A stretch of DNA of 64,000 nt from Micromonospora lupini str. Lupac 08 (GCF_000297395.2 NZ_HF570108.1:4367910-4431909); one strand, 5' to 3'. Positions 34,301 through 42,998 are shown, numbered from the stretch's first letter. The notes: a model not told the origin generated them from the sequence alone. Made by a program: numbers and translations.

Positions 34301-34631
34301 ACGGCCGCCGGTAGCGGACCGTCGTCTGTCGCAACGGACTGGTCACCAGGCTCTTGCTCGCCGCGCCCTTCGGACACAACCGACCCCGCGAGATCGGACT
34401 GTCCGGGTCGCCCTCGATCTGCGTGACCTGCCCGTCGGCGACGTACACCCGCTGGCCACACCCCACGGCGCAGTACGGGCAGACGGACCGGGCGACCGAG
34501 TCGGCGGTGTCGGTGCGGGCGGTGAGCGTCAGCGACCGGGCGGACTTGGCCGCCGCGCCCCGACCCAACGGGTCGGTGCCGGTGAGCTGGCGATAGAGCG
34601 GCCAGCGCTCGACCCAGCGGCGCACGCCCAT
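31356..34631 (-). CDS. Selenocysteine-containing formate dehydrogenase catalytic (alpha) subunit
   Basis: One 1091-residue gene interrupted by an in-frame UGA (34062-34064, residue 190), read here as selenocysteine. The N-terminal 189 codons hold the [4Fe-4S] motif CPYCAVGC ... GRLCPKG and end with ENQARI. Directly after the UGA comes HSATVPGLGTSFGRGGATQF, aligning with the Sec site of E. coli FdnG/FdoG/FdhF (U-H-x-x-x-V-x-x-L). The remainder, from VIQGSNMAEAHP to the molybdopterin-dinucleotide-binding domain, is a full MGD oxidoreductase. A SECIS-like hairpin follows the UGA. GGGAAGGTG precedes ATG 34631. The enzyme oxidises formate to CO2, feeding electrons to the beta and NrfD subunits encoded next. 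Automated calling would split it at the UGA. Confidence 0.9.
34033..34064 (-). promoter_or_regulatory. UGA selenocysteine codon and bacterial SECIS-like hairpin
   Basis: On the coding (reverse) strand the UGA is followed by 18 bases and then GGTCT. The segment GTCCCCGGTCTGGGGAC (34049-34033) folds as a 6-bp stem with a GGUCU loop. In E. coli fdhF the apical loop contains the same GGUCU, and the UGA-to-GGUCU distance recalled from that gene is also 18 bases. SelB binds this loop to deliver Sec-tRNA. The match in loop and spacing is strong evidence for recoding and against a nonsense mutation. Confidence 0.85.
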
Positions 34632-34720
34632 CGCTGCACCTTCCCGACGAAAGCCACTAAATGTGAACAGTCCGACAGTAGATGAGGTGCCGGCCCGGCC
34701 GCAGCGGGATCAGCAGAGCG

Positions 34721-34760
34721 ATGCCTCCCCCGGCCAGTTTTCGCTGGCCGAGGGAGGCAT
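34721..34760 (-). terminator. Hairpin terminator after the PrsW-type gene
   Basis: ATGCCTCCC and GGGAGGCAT (9 bp), then GGCCAG and CTGGCC (6 bp) after a two-base internal mismatch, close a TTTTCG loop. It lies 17 bases past the protease stop at 34777 and upstream of the fdh operon start. Confidence 0.65.
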
Positions 34761-34776
34761 GGTGGACGGGCCGGGA

Positions 34777-35574
34777 TCAGCTCGACGGGCGCTGGACGAC
34801 CAGGCGGTCGCCGAAGGTCCGGTAGCGGCGCAGCTCCCAGAACAGCCAGCCGATGCTGACGATCGCCAGCACGACGAAGACCAGCGAACCGGAGAACGTG
34901 TCCCAGAGGGTGTGCAGGACGACGACGCCCAGGAAGGTGCCGAGGAACCCGAACAGCCGGCCGACGCTCGGACTGGCCAGCAGCGCCCACAGCGCCCCGG
35001 CGGTGAGCCCGGTCCACGCGGTGTGCCCGGCGGGCGCGGTCAGACCGCGGATGAACAGGGTCTGCTCCACCGCGCCGATGTTGCCGTGCGAGCTCAGCAA
35101 CGCGGTGAAGGCGTACCCCATCGTCTCCAGCGCGGCGAAGCCCATGCCGGCCGCCACACCGATGACCAGGCCGTCGGACGGCAGTCGGCGACGGTGCTGC
35201 GCCAGGGCCGTGAACAGCAGCACCACGGGGACGATCAGCTTCGCCGACTCCTCGATCAGGGCCACGAACAACATGGGCAGGGTGCCGAGGCCGCGCAGGG
35301 TGTCGTACTCCAGGGTGCCGGCGACCACCGTGCCGATCACCCCGCCGAAGAACGCCGACGTCACCAGCACCGACGACGGCACCTGCCAGCGCCCGGTACG
35401 GGCCTGGGCGAACGTGAGGAACGTCAGGGGAGCCAGGGTCGCGCCGAGCAGGATCAGCGCCGGCACGAAGTTCGGATTCTGGGTGCGCACAAGGGTCCGC
35501 AGCACCGCCAGATAGAGGATCAGCCCGACGACGAGCACTCCGGCCCACGCCCACCGGCGAGAACGATCACGCAT
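34777..35574 (-). CDS. PrsW-family intramembrane metalloprotease
   Basis: A 265-residue membrane protein with about eight hydrophobic segments. The family's EExxK-type motif is seen in ALIEESAKLI near residue 108, and AGHTAWTGLTAGAL carries the conserved His; a second conserved His region is HTLWDTFSG. PrsW cleaves anti-sigma factors in Bacillus; in actinobacteria the substrates are mostly unknown. It is monocistronic, ending at its own hairpin. No anti-sigma factor gene adjoins it. Confidence 0.82.
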   Translation of the reverse strand: MRDRSRRWAWAGVLVVGLILYLAVLRTLVRTQNPNFVPALILLGATLAPLTFLTFAQARTGRWQVPSSVLVTSAFFGGVIGTVVAGTLEYDTLRGLGTLPMLFVALIEESAKLIVPVVLLFTALAQHRRRLPSDGLVIGVAAGMGFAALETMGYAFTALLSSHGNIGAVEQTLFIRGLTAPAGHTAWTGLTAGALWALLASPSVGRLFGFLGTFLGVVVLHTLWDTFSGSLVFVVLAIVSIGWLFWELRRYRTFGDRLVVQRPSS

Positions 35575-35632
35575 ACCGCGCAGTCTGGCGGATGCAGGTT
35601 ACGAACACCAGCGGCAGCCACCCCGAGGCCGT

Positions 35633-36052
35633 TCAGACCACGTGCAGCAGCCGGAAGCGCTTGGTCACCACCAGGGTGTCGTCGTCGACGGTGAAGTCCG
35701 GGTCGCCCAGCTCGGCGCGTACCTGGGCGCTGTGCCAGAACGACTCGTGCCCCGCTCGCCACTGCGCCACCGACTCGTCGCCCTCCCCCTCGGCCAGGGC
35801 GTGTTCCAGGTCCACGTCGGCGAGCCGGACGACCCGCACCTCGGTCACCTCGATCACCGCCACCCGCCGGCCGTCGGAGTCCACCACCGCGGATCGCTGA
35901 CCCACCTCGGGCAGCGGCTCGTTCGCGTGCTCGTAGCCGAGCAGCAGCGCGGACGTCGAGGTCTTCGCGCCGGATCGGATGGCGGCCACCAGCGTGTCCC
36001 GCAGCGGCCCGGGAAACCCGAACTCCACCACCGGAAGATCTTCCACATCCAT
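35633..36052 (-). CDS. ASCH-domain protein
   Basis: A 139-residue protein with the ASCH fold (PUA-related, proposed RNA-binding): GFPGPLRDTLVAAIRSGAKTSTSALLLGYEHANEPLPEVGQRSAVVDSDGRRVAVIEVTEVRVV, then a WRAGHESFW segment and a C-terminal beta strand. Length is typical. A decayed second copy of the same domain is at 38361-38438. It is divergent from the NUDIX gene. A cellular role is not established for this family. Confidence 0.82.
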   Translation of the reverse strand: MDVEDLPVVEFGFPGPLRDTLVAAIRSGAKTSTSALLLGYEHANEPLPEVGQRSAVVDSDGRRVAVIEVTEVRVVRLADVDLEHALAEGEGDESVAQWRAGHESFWHSAQVRAELGDPDFTVDDDTLVVTKRFRLLHVV

Positions 36053-36097
36053 TCACGGAGGGTACGCCCGACCACAGGTGACGGCAGCCAGCGTGGC

Positions 36098-36520
36098 ATG
36101 GTCTCGTGGGTGGCCACCTACGACGTCGCCCTCGTCCTGCTCGTCGACCCCTCCGGGGCGGTGCTGATGCAGCATCGCGACGCGCACGCGCCCGTCTCGC
36201 CCAACCAGTGGAGCCTTCCCGGCGGCCACGTCGAGCCCGGCGAGTCGCCCGAGCAGGCGGCCCGCCGCGAGTTGCTGGAGGAGACCGGCCTGACGGCCGG
36301 TGAGCTGCACCCGCTGTGGAGCGGTCCGCGCCCGTACGAGGCCGGCTTCCCGCACACGGTGACGGTGCACGTGTTCCGTGGCACCACCACCGCGCGACAG
36401 GAGAACGTGGTGCTCGGCGAGGGGCAGGCCATGGTGTTCGTCCCGCCCCACGAGGTACGCGATCGGGAGCTGGCGGCCTCGACCGTGGTGGCGCTGTCGC
36501 TGCACCTCGGGGACACCTGA
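36098..36520 (+). CDS. NUDIX hydrolase
   Basis: A 140-residue protein with a complete Nudix box, GGHVEPGESPEQAARRELLEETGL (about residues 42-65), which binds Mg and the diphosphate of nucleoside-diphosphate-linked substrates. The short length and DAHAPVSPNQWSLPGG suggest an 8-oxo-dGTP or general (d)NTP-cleaning type, but the substrate is open. The start is uncertain (ATG 36098 or GTG 36110); neither has a good ribosome site. It is divergent from the ASCH gene. Confidence 0.85.
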   Translation: MVSWVATYDVALVLLVDPSGAVLMQHRDAHAPVSPNQWSLPGGHVEPGESPEQAARRELLEETGLTAGELHPLWSGPRPYEAGFPHTVTVHVFRGTTTARQENVVLGEGQAMVFVPPHEVRDRELAASTVVALSLHLGDT

Positions 36521-36550
36521 CGCCCGGCGTTGTTGTCCCGGTGGCCGGGC

Positions 36551-37123
36551 TCAACGCTCCTGCGCGGGGTCGCGCCGCAGCACGGTGAACGCTCCTGCCT
36601 CGACGGGCTCCACCGCGCTGAACCGGAAGTCGGCGGGCGTGCCGGAGGCGAACAGGCGGTCGCCCGCACCGACGATCGTCGGGAACGTGATCAGCCGGTA
36701 CTCGTCGACGACGTCGGCCGCCGCCAGCGCCCGGACGAGGCTCAGGCTGCCGATCACCACGACGTCGCGCCGGGTGCGTTCGTCGGTGGCCCAGTTGACC
36801 GGGTCGCCGTCGATCGCCGCCGAGTTCGGCCACGCCGCCGCGTCGATGCCGCTGGTGGTGGCCACCCTCTTGGGCACGCTGTTCATCACCGTCGCATACC
36901 CCCCGTCGCGAGTCGGCCAGAGCTTGGCGAAATGCTCCCAGGTGCGCCGCCCGTAGAGCTGGACACCATGCTCCATCCGGGCCCCGAGGCGGAACTTGTC
37001 GCCGCTGACCGGCCCGGCCCCGTGCCGGAACGCCCAGCCGCCGTGGCCGGTGCCCCCGCGCCCGTCCGGGTCGGAGACCACGCCGTCCAGCGTGCAGAAC
37101 TGAATGACGATGATGTCGCCCAT
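36551..37123 (-). CDS. Dihydrofolate reductase family (RibD C-terminal-like) protein
   Basis: A 190-residue protein of the RibD-C/DHFR-like fold: IIVIQFCTLDGVVSDPDG at the start, LYGRRTWEHFAKLWP for cofactor contact, DVVVIGSLSLVRALAAADVVDEYRLITFPTIVGAG as the typical C-terminal core. ATG 37123 follows GAGAGGAA. Members reduce pteridine- or pyrimidine-like substrates with NADPH; the substrate here is unknown. It is divergent from the ECF sigma factor gene. Confidence 0.85.
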   Translation of the reverse strand: MGDIIVIQFCTLDGVVSDPDGRGGTGHGGWAFRHGAGPVSGDKFRLGARMEHGVQLYGRRTWEHFAKLWPTRDGGYATVMNSVPKRVATTSGIDAAAWPNSAAIDGDPVNWATDERTRRDVVVIGSLSLVRALAAADVVDEYRLITFPTIVGAGDRLFASGTPADFRFSAVEPVEAGAFTVLRRDPAQER

Positions 37124-37249
37124 CTGGATTCCTCTCACCGTGGCGGCCCGCCGTGGACCGCTCGTACTGCACACCTACCGACGCCACGCGCCGAACTCAT
37201 CGGTCCACGCGGGGGAATCCTGGCCGCGCCTCGGCATAGGCTCTCCGGC

Positions 37250-38272
37250 GTGGCCGACGCGACAGCGCAGGACCGGGACGGCCGGTACGAGGCGTACCGA
37301 GGCGACCTGCTGGCGCACTGCTACCGGATGCTCGGTTCCGTGGACGAGGCCGAGGATCTGGTGCAGGAGACGCTGCTGCGCGCCTGGCGGGCCGCCGACC
37401 GGTACGATCCGCAACTGTCGTCGCTGCGGACCTGGCTGCACCGTATCGCGACCAACGCCTGCCTCACGGCGTTGGCGGGACGGGCTCGCCGGCCATTGCC
37501 GAGCGGGCTGAACCCGGCCGGTGACCCCTCCGCACCGCTCATCCCCCGGCTCGACATTCCCTGGTTGCAGCCGTTTCCGGACGTACGGCTCGGCGACCCC
37601 GCCGATGCCGTCCAGCAGCGCGCAGGTCTGCGGCTCGCCCTGGTCGCGGCGCTGCAACTGCTGCCCGCTCGACAGCGTGCGGCGCTGGTGCTGCGGGAGG
37701 TGCTCCAACTGTCGGCAGTTGAGGTGGCGCAGGCCCTGGGCAGCAGTGTCGCCTCGGTGAACAGCAGCCTCCAGCGGGCCCGCGCGACGCTGCGGGCCAC
37801 CGGGCCGGTGCTCGACGAGCTGCGCGAGCCCGCCGATCCCGACGAACGCGCCGTGGTCGAGCGCTACCTGGCGGCGTTCGAGGCGGCCGACCTGGCCGGC
37901 CTGACCCGCCTGCTCTCCGATGACGTGGTGCTGGAGATGCCTCCGGTGGCGCTCTGGCTCGCCGGCAGAACGCACTACCACCGGTTCATGGAACGCGTCT
38001 TCGCCATGCGGGGCGCGGGCTGGCACCTCGCCCCCGTGCGGGCCAACGGCACCACCGCGCTGGCGGCGTACGCGCCGGACCCGGACGCGGATGGCGTCCG
38101 AGCGCACTCGCTCCAGCTCTTCAGCGTGCGGGGTGGCCTGATCCGACGCTGTGTGACGTTCGCCGACCCGACGATGTTCGACCTGTTCGGGCTGCCCGCG
38201 ACCGTTGCGGGCCACGCCCCGGAGCTAGCGCGTCCGGGCCTTCGGTCGACACCTGCCGGTGCCGGTGGCTGA
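37250..38272 (+). CDS. ECF sigma factor with C-terminal SnoaL-like domain
   Basis: A 340-residue sigma-70 factor. Region 2 (YRGDLLAHCYRMLGSVDEAEDLVQETLLRAWRAADRYD) and region 4 (ALQLLPARQRAALVLREVLQLSAVEVAQALGSSVASVNSSLQRARATLR) are clear. A C-terminal NTF2/SnoaL-like domain (ERYLAAFEAADLAGLTRLLSDDVVLEMPP ... SLQLFSVRGGLIRR) follows, as in the SigJ/TIGR02960-like groups, where this domain regulates activity without an anti-sigma gene. GTG 37250 has no ribosome site; TAGGCT stands seven bases upstream, consistent with a leaderless transcript. No anti-sigma gene is nearby. Confidence 0.87.
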   Translation: MADATAQDRDGRYEAYRGDLLAHCYRMLGSVDEAEDLVQETLLRAWRAADRYDPQLSSLRTWLHRIATNACLTALAGRARRPLPSGLNPAGDPSAPLIPRLDIPWLQPFPDVRLGDPADAVQQRAGLRLALVAALQLLPARQRAALVLREVLQLSAVEVAQALGSSVASVNSSLQRARATLRATGPVLDELREPADPDERAVVERYLAAFEAADLAGLTRLLSDDVVLEMPPVALWLAGRTHYHRFMERVFAMRGAGWHLAPVRANGTTALAAYAPDPDADGVRAHSLQLFSVRGGLIRRCVTFADPTMFDLFGLPATVAGHAPELARPGLRSTPAGAGG

Positions 38273-38360
38273 CGGCCGTCGACGCCTTCCCGCACGGCGA
38301 CGGCGACCCGTCCGGGCAGGAGATCGTCGGTCCGGCTGATGAGGGCGCGGGCGGCGGCCG

Positions 38361-38438
38361 CAGTCGCTCGTCCGCGTGCTCGTATCCCACAAGTAGCGCG
38401 GAGGTGGAGGTCTTCACGCCGGGCAGGATCGCGGCCAG
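38361..38438 (-). pseudogene. Remnant of an ASCH-domain gene
   Basis: Twenty-six codons read LAAILPGVKTSTSALLVGYE and then HADERL, nearly identical to residues 21-46 of the intact ASCH protein at 35633-36052. No start codon, and the frame after it is unrelated sequence antisense to the sigma factor end. It is a decayed fragment of a paralogue, not a gene. Confidence 0.6.
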
Positions 38439-38493
38439 CTAGAGTCCCTCTCTTCGGCGGGAATCCCGCTCGGAGTCCTCGAAGGCGGTCCCC

Positions 38494-39222
38494 GTGGCCC
38501 CTGATCCCATCGACGTGAACGGTCAGCTGGAGGCGGCGCTGGCGGAAGTGGCCGCCGCTTTCCGTGGCATGACCGCGCACCAGCTGGAGTCCAACTGCGA
38601 GTGCCACTGGGGCAGCGCGGAGGAGTTGGCCCTGCTCAAGACGCCGGACGTCCCCCTCGACGACGACCTGCTCCAACGCACGTACTGGTTGGGGGACTGG
38701 ATCTACCACGGGCCGTTGTTGCGCCGGATCATGCCGCAGGTGACCCGAGGGCTCGTGACCGGCCAGGTGGAGCCGATCGGCGGATTGGAGCGAAACTTCA
38801 TCCGCGGTCGCTGGCAGGAGTGGCCCGCCGCGCAGCGTGACGCCGTGCGAGCATTCCTGGACGCGTGGTGGCTGCACGTCCTGGTCGCGCCCGGAGCGAA
38901 GGTGACCGCCCACGAGGCGCTGCAATTCCTCGCCGAGGTCTCCGTACAGGTCACGCCATGGCTGACCACCTGGGAGAGTCTGCTGACCAACCCGACCGCG
39001 GCGAGGCGGCTCGCCGTGGCGGTGGACGATTGGATGTACGACCTGTCGGATGATGCGCTCCCCTGGCGGAGCGAGCACGACGGGACCGACTGGTGCCCCA
39101 CCCTGTCGTTGTGGGTGCTGCGGCACGCGCCACGCGTGCTGCGCGAGCAGGACGCGTCGGCCGAGCGGCAGGACGACGTACGGCGGCTCGCCCTGCCGCT
39201 CGACGCTCGGTGGGACACCTAG
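38494..39222 (+). CDS. Hypothetical protein, 242 residues
   Basis: GTG start with GAAGGCGG nearby. A soluble, Trp-rich, largely helical protein (HWGSAEELALLKTPDVPLDDD, YWLGDWIYHGPLLRRIMP, WWLHVLVAP). No signal peptide or membrane segment. I do not recognise a family. It is bracketed by gene remnants (ASCH at 38361-38438 and a carboxymuconolactone decarboxylase start at 39229-39363), so it may have been inserted here by recombination. No regulation visible. Confidence 0.7.
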   Translation: MAPDPIDVNGQLEAALAEVAAAFRGMTAHQLESNCECHWGSAEELALLKTPDVPLDDDLLQRTYWLGDWIYHGPLLRRIMPQVTRGLVTGQVEPIGGLERNFIRGRWQEWPAAQRDAVRAFLDAWWLHVLVAPGAKVTAHEALQFLAEVSVQVTPWLTTWESLLTNPTAARRLAVAVDDWMYDLSDDALPWRSEHDGTDWCPTLSLWVLRHAPRVLREQDASAERQDDVRRLALPLDARWDT

Positions 39223-39228
39223 GGCGCG

Positions 39229-39363
39229 GCGCTTGGACAACTCCGCGCGCTCCCACACCTGCCCGAACAGCACGTCGTCGGTGTACCCGACGAGAGTGGG
39301 CGCGACGTCCCCGAACATCTTCTGCGCACTGGAGGGCCCGTTGTCAGTCACGTCCCCATCCAA
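39229..39363 (-). pseudogene. 5' remnant of a carboxymuconolactone decarboxylase family gene
   Basis: Forty-five codons from a TTG at 39363 read DNGPSSAQKMFGDVAPTLVG and YTDDVLFGQVWERAELSKR, the typical N-terminus of small CMD-family proteins (family members continue RDRSLVTVAALV). After SKR the match stops and the frame runs into antisense of the hypothetical gene. It is a truncated gene. Confidence 0.6.
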
Positions 39364-39434
39364 ACCGGGCGGCGCGCCGCCAGGGGCGTTTGGCGTAGCC
39401 GGCCCTTCAGCACGTCAGGGCAGGTAGTCGCCGG

Positions 39435-40184
39435 TCAGCGCGGGTCGGACCACCACGGTTCGAGGACCACCGGGTCCGCGACATAGGCCCGCACCTGCGT
39501 ACGCTCCTCCTCGGTCAACGTCAGCGCGCGCAGCCGGGCGCCCCACTCGGGCACCCGATCGGACTTCCCCAGCGCGATCGACAGCTCGATCAGGCCGGCC
39601 AGCGCCGTTGCCTGCTCGACCGCCGGGGCGTCCTCGGCGCGGCGGCGCATCCCCGAGTCGAGCGCCCGGTAGGCGGCCCGGTCGTCCATCTTGAACTCGC
39701 GCAGGATCCGCGCGTTGTCGAGCACCCGGGCCAGCCCCGCAAGGTCCTTCGACCCGCCGTACTCCAGGTCCTTCGGCTCGTCGCGCTGGATGAAGACGAC
39801 GGTGTTGCCCGACGGGTCGACGACGCTGAACCGCGACGCCCCGGCCCGGTAGCGGGTCAGCCGGGGCAGGCCCTTGACCAGCACCTTGCCGTGGGCGCGG
39901 CGCATCGCGTCGGCGAACGCGGCGTGGTACGGCGCGACCGCGTCGACCATCACCAGGCAGCCGCCGGTCTGTTCCTTCGCCGGGTCGAGGCCCTTCGGCG
40001 CGGGGCCGTAGTGCAGGGCGAACCCGCTGAACTGCACGACCAGGTACACGTACGGCCGCAACTGCTCGTAGGGCACCGTGAAGCCGAGCGCACGCCAGAA
40101 GGCCAGGGTCTCCTCCGGCGCCGGGCAGGGCAGCAGCGGCACTGTGGTCTCGTTCGGCTGCACACGGTCCGCACTGGTCGTCAT
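39435..40184 (-). CDS. VOC-family (glyoxalase/bleomycin-resistance-like) protein
   Basis: A 249-residue protein. The N-terminal 120 residues form a VOC fold (TVPLLPCPAPEETLAFWRALGFTVPYEQ, YVYLVVQFSGFALHYG, FSVVDPSGNTVVFIQR). A helical C-terminal extension of about 110 residues (DLAGLARVLDNARILREFKMDDRAAYRALDSGM) is unusual for the family and may be a separate domain. ATG 40184 follows GGGAGC; the longer frame to 40343 is unsupported. Substrate or ligand unknown; a bleomycin-type binding role is only a family possibility. Confidence 0.8.
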   Translation of the reverse strand: MTTSADRVQPNETTVPLLPCPAPEETLAFWRALGFTVPYEQLRPYVYLVVQFSGFALHYGPAPKGLDPAKEQTGGCLVMVDAVAPYHAAFADAMRRAHGKVLVKGLPRLTRYRAGASRFSVVDPSGNTVVFIQRDEPKDLEYGGSKDLAGLARVLDNARILREFKMDDRAAYRALDSGMRRRAEDAPAVEQATALAGLIELSIALGKSDRVPEWGARLRALTLTEEERTQVRAYVADPVVLEPWWSDPR

Positions 40185-40351
40185 GGTCGCTCCCGGTCTG
40201 CTCGGCAGGCCGGTCATTGTGCCAGCACCGTCGGCGGGCCGCGCCGGATCCACGCCTCCTACCCAGGGAGGAGGCGCGCTCCGACCAGGGGCCGCAACCG
40301 GGGCCGACGGTCGGACGCGACAGGCGGTAACGGCCACGAGCATCTACAGAC

Positions 40352-41278
40352 ATGACTACCGTTCTGCGTCGGGCGACACAGTGGAACCGCCCCCTCATGC
40401 TCCTCGTCGGCGCGATGGCGGCGCTCGCCGTCGTCGCCACGGTCGGCATCCTCGTCGACCCACGCGTCCTCACCGGGGCGCCGATCTGGCTCAAGCCGTT
40501 CAAGTTCGCGGTGTCCTTCGTGCTGTACGGCGCTACGCTCGCCTGGATGCTCTCCCTGCTGCCCCGGCGTAGCCGGATCGCCGAACGAGCCGTCCTGGTC
40601 ATCGTCGCGGTGGCGGTCCTGGAGAACGTGTGGCTCGTCGGTCAGGTGCTGCGCGGGCAGACCAGCCACTTCAACTCCAGTACCCCGTTGAACACCGCCC
40701 TGTTCGCGGCGATGGGCGCGGCGATCACGGTGCTGTTCTTCGCGCACCTCGTCATCGGGATCGTCGTGCTGATCCGGCGGATCCCCGACCGGGTCGCCGC
40801 GACCGCCGTCGGGTGGGGGCTCGGCCTGTCCCTGCTCGGCATGCTCGCGGCGGTCCCGATGGCGCTGCCGATGCAGGACCCGGGAATCGAGGGTATCTCC
40901 GGGGCGCACAGCGTCGGCGTGGCCGACGGTGGGCCGGGGTTGCCGGTGGTCGGCTGGAGCACCACCGGCGGCGACCTGCGGATCGGGCACTTCGTGGGGC
41001 TGCACGCGCTGCAGGCCCTGCCGATCCTGGCGATCCTGCTGACCCGTTTCGCGACCCGGCTCGACGCGCGCACCCGCGTCCGGCTGCTGGTCATCGCGGG
41101 CGGCGCGTACGGCGTACTCACTGTGTTGTTGACCTGGCAGGCCCTGCGCGGGCAGCCGCTGCTGCGCCCGGACGCCCTCACGGTTGCCGTCGTCGCGGCC
41201 CTGGTGGTCGCGACGGCGACCGCCACCGGCCTGGTCCTGGCCCGCCGACGCCGCCCGGAACTGGCGCTCGCGGCATGA
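40352..41278 (+). CDS. Polytopic membrane protein of unknown function
   Basis: A 308-residue protein with about eight hydrophobic segments (MLLVGAMAALAVVATVGILV, LKPFKFAVSFVLYGATLAW, TALFAAMGAAITVLFFAHLVIG and others). IWLKPFKFAVSF is a recurring motif in actinobacterial membrane proteins without assigned function. Its stop overlaps the next start (ATGA), so it is co-translated with the ABA4-like protein and lies upstream of a two-component pair that may be part of the same transcript. Confidence 0.78.
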   Translation: MTTVLRRATQWNRPLMLLVGAMAALAVVATVGILVDPRVLTGAPIWLKPFKFAVSFVLYGATLAWMLSLLPRRSRIAERAVLVIVAVAVLENVWLVGQVLRGQTSHFNSSTPLNTALFAAMGAAITVLFFAHLVIGIVVLIRRIPDRVAATAVGWGLGLSLLGMLAAVPMALPMQDPGIEGISGAHSVGVADGGPGLPVVGWSTTGGDLRIGHFVGLHALQALPILAILLTRFATRLDARTRVRLLVIAGGAYGVLTVLLTWQALRGQPLLRPDALTVAVVAALVVATATATGLVLARRRRPELALAA

Positions 41279-41727
41279 CCGCGACGCTGTTCTCCCTGAC
41301 GTTCGCGGTGGCCGCGCCGTTCTGGGCGCTGATGATCCTGGTGCCGCGCTGGTCGTGGACCGCCCGGATCATCGGCTCGCCGCTGATCGTGCTGCCGGTC
41401 GTGGTGATCTACGCGCTGCTGGTGGTCCCGGCGTTCGGCACGGTGCTGCCCGCCGTCGCGTCGCCGACGCTGGACGGGGTACGCGAGCTGCTCGGCACCC
41501 CCGACGGCGCGGCGGCCGGCTGGGCGCACATGGTCGCGTTCGATCTGTTCGTGGGCCGGTGGGCGTGGCTGGACAGCCGGGAACGGGGGGTGCCGGCGCT
41601 GGTCATGGCTCCGGTGCTGGTGCTGACCATCCTGCTCGGGCCGCTCGGACTGGCCGCCTACCTGGCCGTACGTGCCCGGTGGCGACGGCCTGCGGTCGCT
41701 GCCCCCGACCGCGAGCACCTAGGCTGA
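41275..41727 (+). CDS. ABA4-like (DUF4281) membrane protein
   Basis: A 150-residue protein with four membrane segments. GWAHMVAFDLFVGRWAWLDSRERG and the C-terminal LLGPLGLAAYLAVRARWRR match the ABA4/DUF4281 pattern known from plants and bacteria. The plant relative is needed for neoxanthin synthesis; the bacterial role is unknown. It is coupled to the preceding membrane gene by an ATGA overlap. Confidence 0.72.
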   Translation: MTATLFSLTFAVAAPFWALMILVPRWSWTARIIGSPLIVLPVVVIYALLVVPAFGTVLPAVASPTLDGVRELLGTPDGAAAGWAHMVAFDLFVGRWAWLDSRERGVPALVMAPVLVLTILLGPLGLAAYLAVRARWRRPAVAAPDREHLG

Positions 41728-41732
41728 CGGCC

Positions 41733-42998
41733 GTGGGGCGGATGGGGCGACTGTTCGACACGCGGGACGCGCGCGTGCGGATGGCGCTGCTCGATCTCAG
41801 CGGGTTGTGTTACCTGCTCGTCGTGCCCCACCCCGGCCCCGTGCCGACGCTGACACAGTGGATCCTCGCGGTGGCGGCGTTCGCCGGCGCGCTCGTGACG
41901 TATCGCCGACCGGTGGTCAACCTGGTGCTCCAGGCGGCGTTGCTTGCCGTCGCGATCTGCCTCATCGACGACCTCACCATCAACCAGGTGGGGGCGAGCT
42001 GGGCCCTGCTCGAGGTCACCATGCGCGCGGGCCGCGCCCGCACCATCTGGCTGACCGCCGGGCTGCTCGCCGCCGTCGACCTGACCGACTCGATAGGCGA
42101 CCCGCTGCGCCAGGTCGCCTCCGGCGTCGTCGGCCTGGGCCTGGAGGTCGGTGTCCCGGTGCTGCTCGGCCTGGTCATCCGGGCGAACCGGGAGCTGGGT
42201 CGGCAGACCGTGGAGCGGGCGCTTGCGGAGCAGCGGCGCCGCGAGTCGGAGAGCCGCGCGGCGCGCGCCGACGAGCGCAGCGCCATCGCCCGCGAGCTGC
42301 ACGACGTCGTCGCCCACCACGTGGCGTCGATGGTGCTACGGGTCGGGGTGGCCCGACACGTCCTCACCGACCTGGACCCCCGGGTGGACGAGGTGTTCGA
42401 CGATGTGCACGGCACGGGCACCGCGGCCCTGGCGGAGCTGCGCCGGCTGGTCGCGGTGCTGCGCAACCCCGACGGTGTACGCGGGGACGCGGCCCTGACC
42501 GCGATCGAGCCCTCGGCGCTCCCCTCGGCGCTCGGCGCCTCCGTCGACCGGGCCCGCCAGGCCGGCATCACCGTGGAGGCCGACATCGACGCGGCGATCG
42601 GCTCGCTCGACGCCGTGCGTGGCCTGGCCGTACTGCGGCTGACGCAGGAGGCGCTCACCAACGTGGCACGGCACGCCGGGCAGTCCGCGCGGGCGCACCT
42701 GACGGTCGCCGTGCACGACGGGGCCGTGCACTGGGAGGTCACCGACGACGGGGGCGGGGTCGACGGCGACAGCGCGCCGACTGCCGCGCCGGCCGGCGGC
42801 GGCCACGGCATCACCGGGATGCGGGAACGCGTCGAGGTCCTCGGCGGCCGGCTGGAAGCGGGCCCGACCGGCACGGGCTGGCGGGTGCGGACGGTCCTGC
42901 CGAACACGCTTTCCGAGACCGCCGCCGCAACGCCTGTCGGGTCGGCGCCCCGGACGCGCGAGGCCACGGCCGGGTCACCGACCCCGGAGCCGGCGTGA
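41733..42998 (+). CDS. NarL/DesK-type sensor histidine kinase
   Basis: A 421-residue kinase with five or six N-terminal membrane segments, then a coiled segment (VERALAEQRRRESESRAARADERS), the HisKA_3 box with phospho-His (AIARELHDVVAHHVASMVLR) and a compact ATPase domain (LRLTQEALTNVARHAG, VTDDGGGVDG, GHGITGMRERVEVLGGRL). The GTG start at 41733 lies five bases after the ABA4-like gene; ATG 41742 is an alternative. A four-base GTGA overlap couples it to the response regulator. Confidence 0.9.
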   Translation: MGRMGRLFDTRDARVRMALLDLSGLCYLLVVPHPGPVPTLTQWILAVAAFAGALVTYRRPVVNLVLQAALLAVAICLIDDLTINQVGASWALLEVTMRAGRARTIWLTAGLLAAVDLTDSIGDPLRQVASGVVGLGLEVGVPVLLGLVIRANRELGRQTVERALAEQRRRESESRAARADERSAIARELHDVVAHHVASMVLRVGVARHVLTDLDPRVDEVFDDVHGTGTAALAELRRLVAVLRNPDGVRGDAALTAIEPSALPSALGASVDRARQAGITVEADIDAAIGSLDAVRGLAVLRLTQEALTNVARHAGQSARAHLTVAVHDGAVHWEVTDDGGGVDGDSAPTAAPAGGGHGITGMRERVEVLGGRLEAGPTGTGWRVRTVLPNTLSETAAATPVGSAPRTREATAGSPTPEPA

